Source: Agrobacterium larrymoorei (GTDB lineage Bacteria > Pseudomonadota > Alphaproteobacteria > Rhizobiales > Rhizobiaceae). Taken from it: a DNA stretch of 64,000 nucleotides. Within the stretch, counting starts at the first letter, position 1, and each line of letters begins with the position of its first letter. Under the pieces are notes generated by a model. The model had not been told where the DNA came from. It worked only from the letters and a program-made list of their open reading frames with translations, and did not search any database. The translations under genes were made by a program, and so were the position numbers. Location of the stretch: positions 2,850,501 to 2,914,500 of the forward strand of contig NZ_JAUTBL010000002.1 of NCBI RefSeq assembly GCF_030819275.1, in the 5' to 3' direction. Below are positions 8,471-19,600 of this stretch, in pieces.

Positions 8471-9145
8471 TCAACCGCGTTTGCGGACTTCCTCGTAGTT
8501 GATGTTGAAGACCTTGTCGTCGAGGTTCACGCCCGTCTGGACGTTGAAGATCATGACCGTGGTGTCCTTGTTCTGCGCATCCGTGGTCGTCCACTGGCGA
8601 AGATCGAAGGTCTTCGGATCGAACATGAGGGTGATTGTCGAATCGCCGAAGATGCTCTTGTCACCAAGAACGATGGTGATCAGATCGGACTCTTCCTTGA
8701 CGCTGCGAACCTTCTGGTTGCTCAGATCGATCTTGTCGGCCAGAAGCAGGCTGAGCGGTGTCTTGGACAGCGGATAGATATCCCAGGTCTTCAGCTTCAT
8801 ATTGCCGATCACGACGTTGCGGCCATCCGCAATGACGCGCATGGGCGACGGGTCTTCATAGTTGAAGCGAAGCTTGCCGGGACGCGAAATATAGAACTTG
8901 CCGCCTGTCTGTTCACCGCGCGGACCGAACTGAACGAACTCGCCCATCATCGTCTTCACCGAGGAGAAGTGGTTGGCGATCTTCTGCGCCGTCGCGCCGT
9001 CTCCTGCGCCCTGCGCCAAAGCGGCAATTGGCGAGAGCGCCACGGAGGCGGCCGCTGCCGAAAACAGCGTCATTACGCCTCGACGTGTCATGCTGCTCTC
9101 AAGGCCGGGATGCTGAGCGGAAACGACCGAGCGGGTATTCTTCAT
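8471..9145 (-). CDS. lolA: Outer-membrane lipoprotein carrier protein LolA
   Basis: Periplasmic chaperone that receives lipoproteins from LolCDE. The mature part (224-residue precursor) has the LolA pattern: an early GEFVQFGPRGEQTGGKFYISRP-type strand pair, PGKLRFNYEDPSP, and the hydrophobic-cavity strands down to the C-terminus. ATG at 9145 is chosen because AAGGAG lies just upstream; more distal in-frame ATGs at 9160 and 9196 lack this. The N-terminus carries a signal sequence with a twin arginine (TRRGVM) before the hydrophobic stretch and a likely cleavage after ALAQ. It lies 167 bases downstream of ftsK on the same strand, a linkage common in rhizobia. Confidence 0.9.
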   Translation of the reverse strand: MKNTRSVVSAQHPGLESSMTRRGVMTLFSAAAASVALSPIAALAQGAGDGATAQKIANHFSSVKTMMGEFVQFGPRGEQTGGKFYISRPGKLRFNYEDPSPMRVIADGRNVVIGNMKLKTWDIYPLSKTPLSLLLADKIDLSNQKVRSVKEESDLITIVLGDKSIFGDSTITLMFDPKTFDLRQWTTTDAQNKDTTVMIFNVQTGVNLDDKVFNINYEEVRKRG

Positions 9146-9312
9146 TCTGTTCTCCTTCATCGCATCCCATGTGCCGAAAAAACACGGCGGCTTCATGACA
9201 TGGAGCGACGGCTATAACGCCGAAAGCACACGCCTGGTTGCGGTTACCGAACCGGCACCCAAGCAACTGGTATCAAAGACCAACTGGCGGTGGAGCGTTA
9301 GACAATTGGGAA

Positions 9313-11946
9313 TCAATCATTCTCCGTCGGCACGAGAATTTCGCGCTTTCCGGCATGGTTGGCAGGCCCGATGATACCTTCCTGTTCCATCCTTTCGATC
9401 AGCGAGGCAGCGCGGTTATAACCGATGCCGAGCCTGCGCTGGACGTAAGAGGTCGAAGCCTTGCCATCGCGCAGAACGACGGCCACGGCCTGATCATATG
9501 GATCGTCGGATTCGGCCATGTTGCCGGTGCCGGCAGGACCGCCGCCATCCTCGTCCTCATCCTCTTCGGTGACCGCTTCGAGATAGTCTGGCGAGCCTTG
9601 GGTCTTGAGGTAGGAAACGATCTCTTCCACCTCATTATCCGACACAAAGGGACCGTGGACACGCTGGATGCGACCACCGCCTGCCATGTAGAGCATGTCG
9701 CCCATGCCGAGCAGCTGCTCCGCGCCCTGTTCGCCAAGGATGGTGCGGCTGTCGATCTTGGAGGTGACCTGGAAGGAAATGCGGGTGGGGAAGTTCGCCT
9801 TGATCGTGCCGGTGATGACATCGACAGACGGACGCTGCGTTGCCATAATGACGTGAATGCCAGCAGCACGCGCCATCTGCGCCAGACGCTGCACGGCACC
9901 CTCGATATCCTTGCCGGCGACCATCATCAGGTCCGCCATTTCGTCGATGATGACAACGATATAGGGCAGCGGCTTCAGATCGAATTCTTCCGTTTCATAC
10001 ATGGCCTCGCCGGTCTGGCGGTCGAAGCCGGTCTGCACGGTTCTCGTCAGCACTTCGCCCTTATCGAGCGCCTGCTGAACGCGGGTGTTGAAGCCATCGA
10101 TGTTGCGAACACCGATCTTCGACATTTTCTTGTAGCGCTCTTCCATCTCCCGCACTGTCCATTTCAGCGCGACGACGGCCTTCTTGGGATCGGTGACGAC
10201 GGGCGAGAGCAGATGCGGAATGCCGTCATAAATCGACAATTCGAGCATCTTCGGATCGATCATGATCAGGCGGCACTGTTCCGGCGTCATGCGGTAAACG
10301 AGCGACAGGATCATGGTGTTGATTGCGACCGACTTACCCGAACCGGTGGTACCGGCCACGAGAAGATGCGGCATCTTGGCCAGATCGGCGATGACGGCTT
10401 CGCCACCGATGGTCTTGCCAAGCGCCATCGGCAGCTTGGCCTTGCTGCTTTCGAAATCGCGCGAGCCAACCAGTTCGCGCAAGAACACCGTCTCGCGCGT
10501 GCGGTTCGGAAGCTCGATACCGATGGCATTGCGTCCGGGAACGACGGCCACACGGGCGGCAATCGCGCTCATCGAGCGGGCGATATCGTCCGCCAGACCG
10601 ATGACGCGCGAGGACTTGATACCAGGCGCCGGTTCGAGCTCATAAAGCGTCACGACAGGACCAGGGCGCACATGGATGATCTCGCCCTTGACGCCGAAGT
10701 CTTCCAATACGCCTTCGAGGCGGCGGGCATTCTGCTCCAGAACGTCCGCATTCAGCGTGTTATCCTTGACGACATTCTTGGGCTCGGCCAGCAGATGGAT
10801 CGACGGAACCTGGAAACCGTCGGGTGAAATGAAGGAGGTTTGCGCTTCGCGTGCGACCCGCTCGCTCGGCTTTGGCCGCGGAGGCGGTGCCGTGATACGC
10901 GTCGGGCTTCCCGGTGCCGGGCGCGCAGCAAAGGGCGCATCGCCGGAGAGAACACCATCGGGCAGGCTGTCCTCATCGTCAAAGGGCGGCTCGTCGAGAT
11001 CATCACCATTGACGGATGGTGCCTGCCGGCGGGCACGCGCTTCCGCCCGTTCTTCGAAGGAAGGTTCTGCTCTTTCCAGACGGTTGATCGCGGTTTTCAG
11101 GCGCGACGGCTCATTCAATGTGCCGAATTCGTAATCGTTGAAGTCGTAGGGCTGCTCGAACTCGTTGGCGAGCGACTTGGGCTTCAAGCCGAAAATCCGC
11201 CGAAGCCGCGCCTGGCTGATGTACCAGTAGTGGGTAAGCGCGCCGAAAGCGAGGACGTTGGCGAAGAAGCCCTCGCCGTCGTCCTCATCATCCTCTTCGA
11301 TCTCCTGAACCTTGCGGGCCTTGCTGGTGGTGGCAGCCTGTGGCGCGAAGGGCTCCTCCGCATCCTGGTCGAAGGCGCCGAGAAGTCCCGAAGCGACCAG
11401 CATCAGCCAGGCCGCAGGTACCGCCAGGATTGCCCCCAGAACGGTCGCCGCTGTGCCGGTCGGATAGGCACCGAGGAAGAGCGCGGGGAAGCGCAGGATC
11501 ATATCGCCGATCACGCCGCCAATGCCGTTCGGCAGCGGCCATGTCTGAGGTGCCGGGAAACATCCAAGCGAGGCAGAGGCGATGAAGGCACCACCGATCC
11601 AGGCCATGAGGCGGGTCGGCATGCGAGTAAGTTTGCGGCCGGAAATCAGCACGAAGGCCCAGGACAGAATGGGCAACATGGCGATCAGTGACGACAGCCC
11701 AAGAAACTGCATCATAATATCGGCGAAGATCGCGCCGCTATGTCCGAGCAAATTGGTGGGCTCGTTGGAGGTCGCGTAGGAGAGGCTGGGGTCGGCGACA
11801 TTCCAGGTCGCAAGTGCAGTCACGCCCAGCGCCAAGGCTGCCAGAACGGCAAAACCACACAGCGCCATGATCTGTCGCACGACGAATGCCGTCAGCACGA
11901 AGCGATTGTCGCGGCCCTCGAATGTCGGAGAATTCACTCTGCCCAT
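9313..11946 (-). CDS. ftsK: DNA translocase FtsK
   Basis: Septal DNA pump coordinating chromosome segregation with division. The 877-residue protein has an N-terminal membrane part (several hydrophobic segments within about 25-190), a charged linker (about 200-390), the motor domain with Walker [13 protein letters not shown] near residue 535 and Walker [12 protein letters not shown], and a C-terminal winged-helix gamma domain ([19 protein letters not shown]) that reads KOPS sequences. Length is typical of alphaproteobacterial FtsK. It starts at ATG 11946 and is transcribed toward lolA. All domains are present with no sign of damage. Confidence 0.96.
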   Translation of the reverse strand: MGRVNSPTFEGRDNRFVLTAFVVRQIMALCGFAVLAALALGVTALATWNVADPSLSYATSNEPTNLLGHSGAIFADIMMQFLGLSSLIAMLPILSWAFVLISGRKLTRMPTRLMAWIGGAFIASASLGCFPAPQTWPLPNGIGGVIGDMILRFPALFLGAYPTGTAATVLGAILAVPAAWLMLVASGLLGAFDQDAEEPFAPQAATTSKARKVQEIEEDDEDDGEGFFANVLAFGALTHYWYISQARLRRIFGLKPKSLANEFEQPYDFNDYEFGTLNEPSRLKTAINRLERAEPSFEERAEARARRQAPSVNGDDLDEPPFDDEDSLPDGVLSGDAPFAARPAPGSPTRITAPPPRPKPSERVAREAQTSFISPDGFQVPSIHLLAEPKNVVKDNTLNADVLEQNARRLEGVLEDFGVKGEIIHVRPGPVVTLYELEPAPGIKSSRVIGLADDIARSMSAIAARVAVVPGRNAIGIELPNRTRETVFLRELVGSRDFESSKAKLPMALGKTIGGEAVIADLAKMPHLLVAGTTGSGKSVAINTMILSLVYRMTPEQCRLIMIDPKMLELSIYDGIPHLLSPVVTDPKKAVVALKWTVREMEERYKKMSKIGVRNIDGFNTRVQQALDKGEVLTRTVQTGFDRQTGEAMYETEEFDLKPLPYIVVIIDEMADLMMVAGKDIEGAVQRLAQMARAAGIHVIMATQRPSVDVITGTIKANFPTRISFQVTSKIDSRTILGEQGAEQLLGMGDMLYMAGGGRIQRVHGPFVSDNEVEEIVSYLKTQGSPDYLEAVTEEDEDEDGGGPAGTGNMAESDDPYDQAVAVVLRDGKASTSYVQRRLGIGYNRAASLIERMEQEGIIGPANHAGKREILVPTEND

Positions 11947-12082
11947 ATGTTGAACCTGTCGTCCTTAGTTTTTCCGGAGCTTCGTGACCGAAGCAGGGAT
12001 GACAGGGCAAAATAGCGGCATGCTGGTTAATGCGGCATTAACCACGGCGAAACTCGTTTACCAAGATGAGTGCCTTAAAACG

Positions 12083-12112
12083 AAAAAACCCGGCGAGAGG
12101 ATCGCCGGGGTT
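12083..12112 (-). terminator. Rho-independent terminator after amtB
   Basis: On the - strand, CCCCGGCGA / TCGCCGGG encloses a short loop and is followed by TTTTTT. It is 44 bases after the amtB stop and ends the glnK-amtB transcript before ftsK. Confidence 0.9.
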
Positions 12113-12155
12113 CGATGGTGAGAGGTGCGAGTGCGCAGAGCGCACCCACCCGATC

Positions 12156-13502
12156 TTAGTTGTGGTATGCGGCTTCGCCGTGGGACGCGAGGTCGAGACC
12201 TTCGCGTTCGGCTTCGACCGGCACACGCAGACCGACGATGATGTCGACGACCTTGTAGAGAATTGCGGAGCCGATACCCGTCCACAGGATGGTGATGACG
12301 ACGGCTTGGATCTGAACCATCAACTGACCACCCATGGTCTGCTCGCCCGCATAGCCAACGCCACCAAGCGAGGCGCTTGCGAAGATGCCGGTCGCCAGAG
12401 CGCCGAACATGCCGCCAATGCCGTGAACGCCGAAGACGTCAGCCGTGTCGTCGTAACCGAACTTGTTCTTCACCACGGAGACGAAGAAGTAGCAAAGCGG
12501 GGAAACGATGATACCCATGACGATCGCACCCATCGGGCCGACGATACCAGCCGCAGGCGTGATGGCAACGAGACCAGCGATCATGCCGGAAGCCGCACCC
12601 AGCATGGAAGCCTTGCCGCGCGTAAAGCTTTCGACAACGCACCAGGAGAGAATGGCTGCCGCAGTGGCGATGAAGGTGTTGACGGTTGCGAGCATCGCGC
12701 CGCCGGAAGCTTCAAGGTTGGAACCGGAGTTGAAACCGAACCAGCCAACCCACAGCATGGCAGCGCCAACATAGGTCAACGTCATGGAATGCGGAGCCAT
12801 CATGTCCTTGCCGTAGCCCGTACGCTTGCCGACCATGATCGCACCAATGAGACCGGCAACACCGGCATTGATGTGAACAACCGTGCCGCCAGCGAAATCA
12901 AGCGCGCCAAGACCGAAGAGGTAACCCTTGGCATCCCAGACCATGTGGGCGATCGGGAAGTAGACGAACGTCACCCAAAGCAGGCAGAAGAGAATGGAAG
13001 CCGAGAACTTGATGCGTTCGGCAAAGGCGCCGATGATCAGGGCCGGCGTGATGGCAGCAAACGTCATCTGGAACATCACGAAGATGTATTCCGGAATGAC
13101 GACGCCCTGCGAGAAGGTCGCAGCCGTCGTATCCTTGGTGACACCGGCAAGGAAGAGCTTGGCAAAGCCGCCGAAGAAGGGGCTCTCGGAGCCGCCAAAT
13201 GCGAAGGAATAGCCATAGACAACCCAGGCGATCATGACAGTGGCGGCGATGACCGTGCACTGCATGAGAACGGAGAGCATGTTCTTGGCGCGAACGAGAC
13301 CGCCATAGAAGAGGCCAAGGCCTGGAACAGCCATGAACAGAACCAGGATGGTGCACAGGAACATGAAGGCGGTATCGCCCTTGTCCGGAACAGCTGCAGC
13401 GGCTGGAGCAGCACCATCCTGCGCAAATGCAATGACCGGCGCCAGGAGGGCTGCCGCACCGGCGCTAAGCGCGCTGAGTGTGGAAATTTTCTTGAAGTTC
13501 AT
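12156..13502 (-). CDS. amtB: Ammonium transporter Amt
   Basis: Trimeric inner-membrane channel for ammonium, 448 residues. A cleavable-looking signal segment (MNFKKISTLSALSAGAAALL, ending AFAQ) precedes about eleven membrane helices. Family hallmarks include FYGGLVRAKN in the first helices, the conserved Asp-bearing region DFAGGTVVHINAGVAGL, and the twin-histidine pore residues (H in VVHINAG and H in FGVHGIGG). It is 28 bases downstream of glnK in the same operon, as in most bacteria, where GlnK blocks the channel under nitrogen excess. Confidence 0.97.
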   Translation of the reverse strand: MNFKKISTLSALSAGAAALLAPVIAFAQDGAAPAAAAVPDKGDTAFMFLCTILVLFMAVPGLGLFYGGLVRAKNMLSVLMQCTVIAATVMIAWVVYGYSFAFGGSESPFFGGFAKLFLAGVTKDTTAATFSQGVVIPEYIFVMFQMTFAAITPALIIGAFAERIKFSASILFCLLWVTFVYFPIAHMVWDAKGYLFGLGALDFAGGTVVHINAGVAGLIGAIMVGKRTGYGKDMMAPHSMTLTYVGAAMLWVGWFGFNSGSNLEASGGAMLATVNTFIATAAAILSWCVVESFTRGKASMLGAASGMIAGLVAITPAAGIVGPMGAIVMGIIVSPLCYFFVSVVKNKFGYDDTADVFGVHGIGGMFGALATGIFASASLGGVGYAGEQTMGGQLMVQIQAVVITILWTGIGSAILYKVVDIIVGLRVPVEAEREGLDLASHGEAAYHN

Positions 13503-13530
13503 AATCTGAGGACTCCCCTGTCAGCCGAGC

Positions 13531-13929
<399 letters not shown>

Positions 13930-13956
13930 TCAATAACAGCGACTGGCACTCTATAT

Positions 13957-13971
13957 TCAAAGGGCGTGCCA
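13957..13971 (-). promoter_or_regulatory. Sigma-54-type promoter for glnK-amtB
   Basis: On the - strand TGGCACGCCCTTTGA matches TGGCACG-N4-TTGCW except for one base in the -12 GC element (GA here), with correct GG-to-GC spacing. Expected for NtrC-controlled glnK-amtB. The -24 element sits inside a larger palindrome. Confidence 0.7.
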
Positions 13972-13983
13972 GTTTGGGCACGC
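13964..13983. promoter_or_regulatory. Perfect 7-bp inverted repeat overlapping the glnK promoter
   Basis: GCGTGCC-N6-GGCACGC is a perfect palindrome whose one arm contains the -24 GGCAC of the sigma-54 promoter. It may be an NtrC-like or repressor site, or a chance consequence of the -24 sequence. Function is inferred. Confidence 0.45.
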
Positions 13984-14038
13984 ATATGATAAGTTATTGA
14001 AAAGTAACGATTATAAAAGATAAGGCCGCAAAACGGGC

Positions 14039-14065
14039 AATTGTTCGCACTTTAGGCGAACAATT
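14039..14065. repeat. Perfect 10-bp inverted repeat between tesB and glnK
   Basis: AATTGTTCGC-N7-GCGAACAATT. It lies 30 bases beyond the tesB stop and 170 bases before glnK. Without a T-run it is a poor intrinsic terminator on either strand, so it may be an operator or an RNA-stabilising hairpin. Confidence 0.6.
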
Positions 14066-14095
14066 TATGAGCGATTTTTAAAAATTGAACATTTT

Positions 14096-14980
14096 TTAGT
14101 CATTTGCCCGTTTGCGAATCAAGCCCTCTTGCGCCATCGAGGCGACAAGAACGCCATCGCGGGTAAACAAGCTGCCTCTGGTCAATCCGCGGGCACCAGA
14201 CGCACTCGGGCTGTCCTGCGTATAGAGCAGCCAGTCTTCCAACTTGCACGGGCGGTGGAACCACATGGCGTGATCGAGGCTGGCCACTTGGATCGTCGGA
14301 TCGAAGATGGTCGTTCCGTGGGCATAGAGCGATGTATCGAGCAGCGTCATGTCGGAAAGATAGGCGAGAACCGCTGCCTGATAATGCCTGTCATCCGGCA
14401 CCTCACCCACGGCACGCACCCAGATATCCTGCTTCGGCTCAAGCTTTTCACGGGAGATGTAATGCGTGAGGGACACCGGGCGGATTTCGATCGGCCGCTT
14501 GTTCTCCCAATATTTGCGGATCGCGGGTGGCGCATTGGCAAGAAATGCCTCCTGCAACTGCGCCTCGCTCATCAGGCTTTCCGGCTGCGGCACGTTCGGA
14601 ATCTGGCTCTGGTGATCGAAGCCGCCCTCCTCGATCTGGAACGAGGCCGACATGGCAAAGATCGCATGGCCATGCTGGATGGCAACGATGCGCCGCGTGG
14701 CAAAGCTGGCACCGTCGCGAATGCGATCGACCTGATAGATGATCGGCACGAGAGGATCGCCCGGTCTCATGAAATAGGCATGGAGCGAGTGGATGAAGCG
14801 GTCCGCATCCACCGTTCGCTGTGCCGCCATCAGTGCCTGCGCAATGACCTGACCGCCGAAGACACGCTGCCATCCGACCTGCGGGCTGGTGCCGCGGAAG
14901 AGATTTTCTTCAAGCTTTTCAAGATCAAGCGTGACAAGAAGATTTTCCATCGGGCTTGATGAATGAGAAGAATGCGACAT
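14096..14980 (-). CDS. tesB: Acyl-CoA thioesterase II
   Basis: Hydrolyses acyl-CoA to free acid and CoA. The protein (294 residues from ATG 14980) is a double hot-dog: N-terminal half with RGTSPQVGWQRVFGGQVIAQAL and HSLHAYFMRPGDP, C-terminal half with the catalytic Asp in SLDHAMWFHRP and the end GLTRGSLFTRDGVLVASMAQEG. The start is set by GGAG about nine bases before ATG 14980; an extension to 15073 would add an unrelated 31 residues that run into the divergent gene. Length matches TesB (about 286). It is divergent from the flavin hydroxylase gene. Confidence 0.94.
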   Translation of the reverse strand: MSHSSHSSSPMENLLVTLDLEKLEENLFRGTSPQVGWQRVFGGQVIAQALMAAQRTVDADRFIHSLHAYFMRPGDPLVPIIYQVDRIRDGASFATRRIVAIQHGHAIFAMSASFQIEEGGFDHQSQIPNVPQPESLMSEAQLQEAFLANAPPAIRKYWENKRPIEIRPVSLTHYISREKLEPKQDIWVRAVGEVPDDRHYQAAVLAYLSDMTLLDTSLYAHGTTIFDPTIQVASLDHAMWFHRPCKLEDWLLYTQDSPSASGARGLTRGSLFTRDGVLVASMAQEGLIRKRAND

Positions 14981-15072
14981 TTCGGCATGCTCCGGCTGTA
15001 TGAAGACGTGATGCGATGGTCTATAATGCCAAAAGACTATGCACAAGAACGCAAGGCGCAGGAGAAGACGCA

Positions 15073-16287
15073 ATGCTCGATGTCGTGATTGCCGGAGGCG
15101 GATATGTGGGCCTGAGCGTTGCCGTCGCCATCAAGCAGGCGGCGCCGCATCTTGGCGTTCAGGTCATCGAGGCCGCGCCCGAAGACCTCTGGAAAAAGGA
15201 CGTCCGCGCTTCCGCGATTATCGCCGCTGCCAGCCGTATGCTGGATGTCTTCGGCATCTGGCAGGAGCTGGAGCCGGAAGCCCAGCCGATCAACAAGATG
15301 ATCGTCACGGATTCGCGCACGGCAGATCCCGTTCGCCCGGTATTCCTCACCTTCGACGGCGACGTGGCGGAAGGTCAGCCTTTTGCCCACATGGTGCCGA
15401 ATGTCGCCATGGTCGGTGCTCTGCGCGGCCTGTGCGAGCGGCTCGGCATCGAAATCCGTCATGGCCTCAGCGTCACGGGTTTTTCTGCCGGTCCGCAAAG
15501 CAACGTGATTTCGCTCTCCGATGGCTCGTCGCTGGAAACGCGTCTGCTCGTCGCCTGCGATGGTGTGAAATCGGCGTTACGCGACATGGCAGGCATCAAG
15601 ACCGTTCACTGGGCTTACGACCAGTCGGGCATCGTCACTACCGTCGAGCACGAACGACCGCACAATGGCTGCGCGGAAGAACATTTCCTTCCCTCCGGTC
15701 CCTTTGCGATCCTGCCACTCAAGGGCAACCGCTCGTCACTGGTCTGGACCGAGCGCACGGCGGATGCTGACAGCTTCGTCGCTTCCGACGATCTTATTTT
15801 CGAGGAAGAGCTGGAGCGGCGCTTCGGCCACAAGCTCGGACCCATTCGTCCCGTCGGTCCACGCCGCGCCTTCCCACTCGGCCTGACGCTTGCGCGCGCT
15901 TTCGTCGCGCCACGCATCGCGCTTGCCGGCGACGCGGCCCACGGCATACACCCCATCTCGGGGCAGGGTCTCAATCTCGGCTTCAAGGACGTGGCGGCGC
16001 TGGCGGAAACCGTCGTGGAGGCCGATCGCATCGGGCTTGATATCGGCTCGCTGAACGTGTTGGAGCGCTACCAGTCCTGGCGCCGCTTCGATACGGTGCG
16101 CATGGGTGTTACCACCGATGTATTGAACCGCCTGTTCTCCAATGATGTCGGGCCGATCCGCATCGCACGCGATTTCGGCCTTGGCCTCGTCGACCGCATT
16201 CCAGCGCTCAAATCCTACTTTATCGGCCAGGCGGCCGGAACTTCGGATCGGAATGGTCCGAGACTGCTGGCGGGACAACCTCTATAG
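15073..16287 (+). CDS. UbiH/UbiF/COQ6-family FAD-dependent hydroxylase
   Basis: Aromatic-ring monooxygenase family acting in ubiquinone synthesis. The 404-residue protein begins with the FAD dinucleotide motif VVIAGGGYVGLSVAVA, has the central DG motif LLVACDGVKSALRD, and the second FAD motif ALAGDAAHGIHPISGQGLNLGF. ATG 15073 is preferred to an earlier in-frame start because GGAG lies eight bases before it. Which ring position it hydroxylates (UbiH, UbiI or UbiL-like) cannot be decided from sequence alone. It is divergent from tesB. Confidence 0.88.
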   Translation: MLDVVIAGGGYVGLSVAVAIKQAAPHLGVQVIEAAPEDLWKKDVRASAIIAAASRMLDVFGIWQELEPEAQPINKMIVTDSRTADPVRPVFLTFDGDVAEGQPFAHMVPNVAMVGALRGLCERLGIEIRHGLSVTGFSAGPQSNVISLSDGSSLETRLLVACDGVKSALRDMAGIKTVHWAYDQSGIVTTVEHERPHNGCAEEHFLPSGPFAILPLKGNRSSLVWTERTADADSFVASDDLIFEEELERRFGHKLGPIRPVGPRRAFPLGLTLARAFVAPRIALAGDAAHGIHPISGQGLNLGFKDVAALAETVVEADRIGLDIGSLNVLERYQSWRRFDTVRMGVTTDVLNRLFSNDVGPIRIARDFGLGLVDRIPALKSYFIGQAAGTSDRNGPRLLAGQPL

Positions 16288-16640
16288 CCGGCGTCGTTCT
16301 TTAGCATCACCTGATTCAGCATCTGGTATCTTTCCTTGCAGCGAAAGCCATATCTTGGCGTGAACAAAGGCTGAATCTGGCAGAGTCAGCGATTCGTCTC
16401 TGATTCGTTCTCAACCTGTTCCGAATCTTGCGACTTTGGCGTTTCTTGGCAAAAAAGCGGTTTTGGCCTGCTGATGAGACGGTCAAATAAAAGGCGATGC
16501 CGATGATAACCGCTTTCGTCCTTGCGTTTGGCCTTGTCGATTGCCATGTGTGGGGAGACTGAAATGCGGGCGCCCTCACGCCGTGTCCGAAGAGTAGCAG
16601 CATCGTCGTTTTCGCGGATAGTACGTTGAATTTTCGCCCC
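16288..16640. other. Intergenic region before the helicase gene
   Basis: The 353 bases contain no convincing gene. A 53-codon ATG frame on the - strand (ending at 16386) lacks a ribosome-binding site. The notable structure is a 9-bp inverted repeat AAAGCGGTT (16454-16462) / AACCGCTTT (16508-16516) enclosing 45 bases. Promoter elements for the helicase operon must be here but I could not define them. Confidence 0.5.
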
Positions 16641-19600
16641 ATGATCTTGAGCGGCCGCGGTGTAACGGCCGTTCTTGGACCGACAAATACCGGCAAGACC
16701 CACTATGCCATCGAAAGAATGGTGGCGCATGGAAGTGGCGTCATCGGTCTGCCGTTGCGCCTTCTGGCGCGCGAGGTCTATACGCGGCTGGTGGAAAAGG
16801 TGGGCGCCAACAATGTCGCGCTGATCACCGGCGAAGAGAAGATTTCCCCACCCCGCGCCAAATATTCCGTCTGCACCGTGGAGGCGATGCCGCGTGAAAC
16901 CAATGCGGCCTTCGTCGCAATCGACGAAGTACAGCTCGCAGGCGACCTGGAGCGCGGCCACATCTTCACCGACCGCATCCTGCATCTTCGCGGCAAGGAA
17001 GAGACGCTGCTCTTGGGTGCTGGCACCATGCGGCCGATCCTCGAAAAGCTGCTGCCCGGCATCGTTATGGTGCAACGACCACGCCTGTCGCAGCTGTTCT
17101 ATGCGGGATCGAAGAAGATCACCCGCCTGCCCCAGCGCACGGCGATCGTTGCCTTCTCTGCCGATGAGGTCTACGCGATTGCCGAACTGGTACGCCGTCA
17201 GCGCGGCGGTGCGGCGGTGGTTCTTGGCGCGCTGTCCCCGCGCACGCGTAACGCCCAGGTGGGCCTCTACCAGAATGGCGACGTCGAATATCTGGTCGCG
17301 ACCGACGCCATCGGCATGGGTCTGAACCTCGATGTCGACCATGTGGCCTTCGCCCAGGATCGCAAATTCGACGGATACCAGTTTCGCAATCTCAACCCGG
17401 CTGAAATGGGTCAGATCGCCGGTCGTGCAGGGCGTCATTTGCGCGACGGCACCTTTGGGGTCACCGGTCGAGTCGATCCGTTGGACGACGAGTTGGTGGA
17501 ACGCATCGAATCACATGAATTCGATCCGGTCAAAGTGCTGCAATGGCGCACGAAGAATTTCGATTTCTCGTCCATCAGAAATCTTCAGGCGAGCCTGGAT
17601 GCGGCCCCCACGGTGCAGGGTCTGTCACGCGCCCTACCCGCCATTGACCAGCAGGCCCTGGAATATCTCGGGCGCTACCCGGAGATCATCGATGTCACCA
17701 CGACTGCGGAGCGTGTCGAAAGGTTGTGGGAAGCCTGTGCTTTGCCGGATTATCGCCGCATCGCACCTGCACAACATGCCGATCTGATTTCGACGCTCTA
17801 TTTCGATCTCGTCAAACGTGGCACGGTCAATGAGAATTTCATGGCCGAACAGGTACGCCGCGCCGACCGGACGGATGGTGAAATCGACACGCTCTCCGCC
17901 AGGATTGCGCAGATCAGAACATGGACGTATGTATCCAACCGCCCAGGATGGCTTGCCGATCCGACACACTGGCAAGAAAAGACACGGGAAATCGAGGATC
18001 GATTGTCCGATGCTCTACATGAAAGGTTGACGAAACGCTTTGTTGATCGCAGGACATCTGTGCTCATGAGGCGCCTAAGAGAGAATGCGATGCTTGAAGC
18101 TGAAATCAGTGTGAATGGTGATGTCTTCGTAGAAGGACATCATGTCGGTCAATTGGCGGGATTCCGGTTCACGCCGGTTTCGGGAACCGAAGGTCCAGAT
18201 GCCAAGGCCGTCCAGGCGGCAGCGCAAAAGGCGCTCGCATTGGAGTATGAGGCGCGCGCCGCCCGTCTTCATGCCAGTGGCAATGGCGACCTTGCCATGA
18301 GCTCGGACGGTCTCGTCCGCTGGCTCGGTGAGCCCGTGGCGCGTCTGGCCGCCGGCGACAACATCATGAAGCCGCGCGTCATCATGCTGGCCGACGAGCA
18401 GCTGAGCGGCAACGCACGCGACCACGCGCTTGCCCGCATCGAGCGCTTCGTCAATCACCAGATTGCAACGGTTCTGAAGCCGCTCGACGATATCTCGCGC
18501 GCCGAAGACCTGCAGGGTCTCGCTAAGGGTCTGGCCTTCCAGCTGGTCGAAAATCTCGGCATCCTGTTCCGCCGCGACGTGGCCGATGAGGTCAAGACGC
18601 TCGATCAGGACGCACGCGCCTCCATGCGTCGCTACGGCATCCGTTTTGGCGCCTACCACGTTTTCCTCCCAGCGCTTCTGAAGCCGGCTCCCGCCGAACT
18701 CGTGACGTTGCTTTGGGCCTTGAAGAATGACGGGCTCGGCAAGCCGGGCTATGGCGATCTCATTCCGGTTCTGGCTGCCGGCCGCACCTCGGTCGTCACC
18801 GATCCCGGTTTCGAGCGCATGTTCTACAAGCTCGCCGGTTTCCGTTTCCTCGGCAAGCGCGCTGTGCGTATCGATATTCTCGAGCGTCTGGCCGATCTCA
18901 TCCGTCCGCTGCTGCAGTGGAAGCCCGGCCAGCAGCCTCGCCCTGAAGGCGCCTATGACGGCCGCCGCTTCACCACCACGACGGCAATGCTGTCGATCCT
19001 CGGCGCGACGCTGGACGACATGGAAGAAATCCTGAAGGGTCTCGGCTATCGCGCCGATCAGGTCTCCGCAGAAGAGGCAGCCACCTTCCTCGCAAGCCAC
19101 AGCGGCGTGCCCGCAAAGGCAGACGCAGCGGAAGCGGCACCAGCTGAAGAGGTTGCAAGTGACGATGCCGATGCGTCCGAACAGGAAGCCTCTGCCGAAG
19201 CGCCTGTAGAGGTAAAAGCCGAAGAGCCCCAATCTGAGCAAGCCAAGCCTGAAGAGGCAACGGCGGAAAACGCCGAGCCGAAGCCGGTTCTTCTGTGGCG
19301 CCCAGGTGGCCGCAACGACAACCAGCGCAGCGACAACCGGCGCCCGGGCAACCGCAATGCCGGCAACCGTGGTGAAGGCGAGCGTCGCGAAGGTGGCGAA
19401 GGTCGTCCCGGCAACCGCCAGAACGCCAATCGCGACGGTAACCGTGAGGGTGATCGCAAGCGCGAAGGCGGACGTCCGGACAACAAGGCACGCGGCAACA
19501 ACAACCGTGGCGATCGTCCCGATCGCGGCGAGCGCAAGGACCGTCCGGAGCGCAATGATCGCGGCGGCAAGCCGCAGGGTCAGCAGCGTTTCGAAGCCAA

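Noticed and set aside
9238..10827. 529-codon + strand ORF opposite ftsK
   Set aside because: Antisense shadow of the FtsK motor domain; composition rich in His/Arg/Asp without motifs.
14043..14061. LexA (SOS) box
   Set aside because: The Rhizobiales LexA box is a direct repeat GAAC-N7-GAAC; here the halves are inverted with 11 bases between them.
16386..16547. Small - strand ORF (about 53 codons, MAIDKAKRKDES...)
   Set aside because: No ribosome-binding site and the frame is the tail of an antisense helicase shadow.
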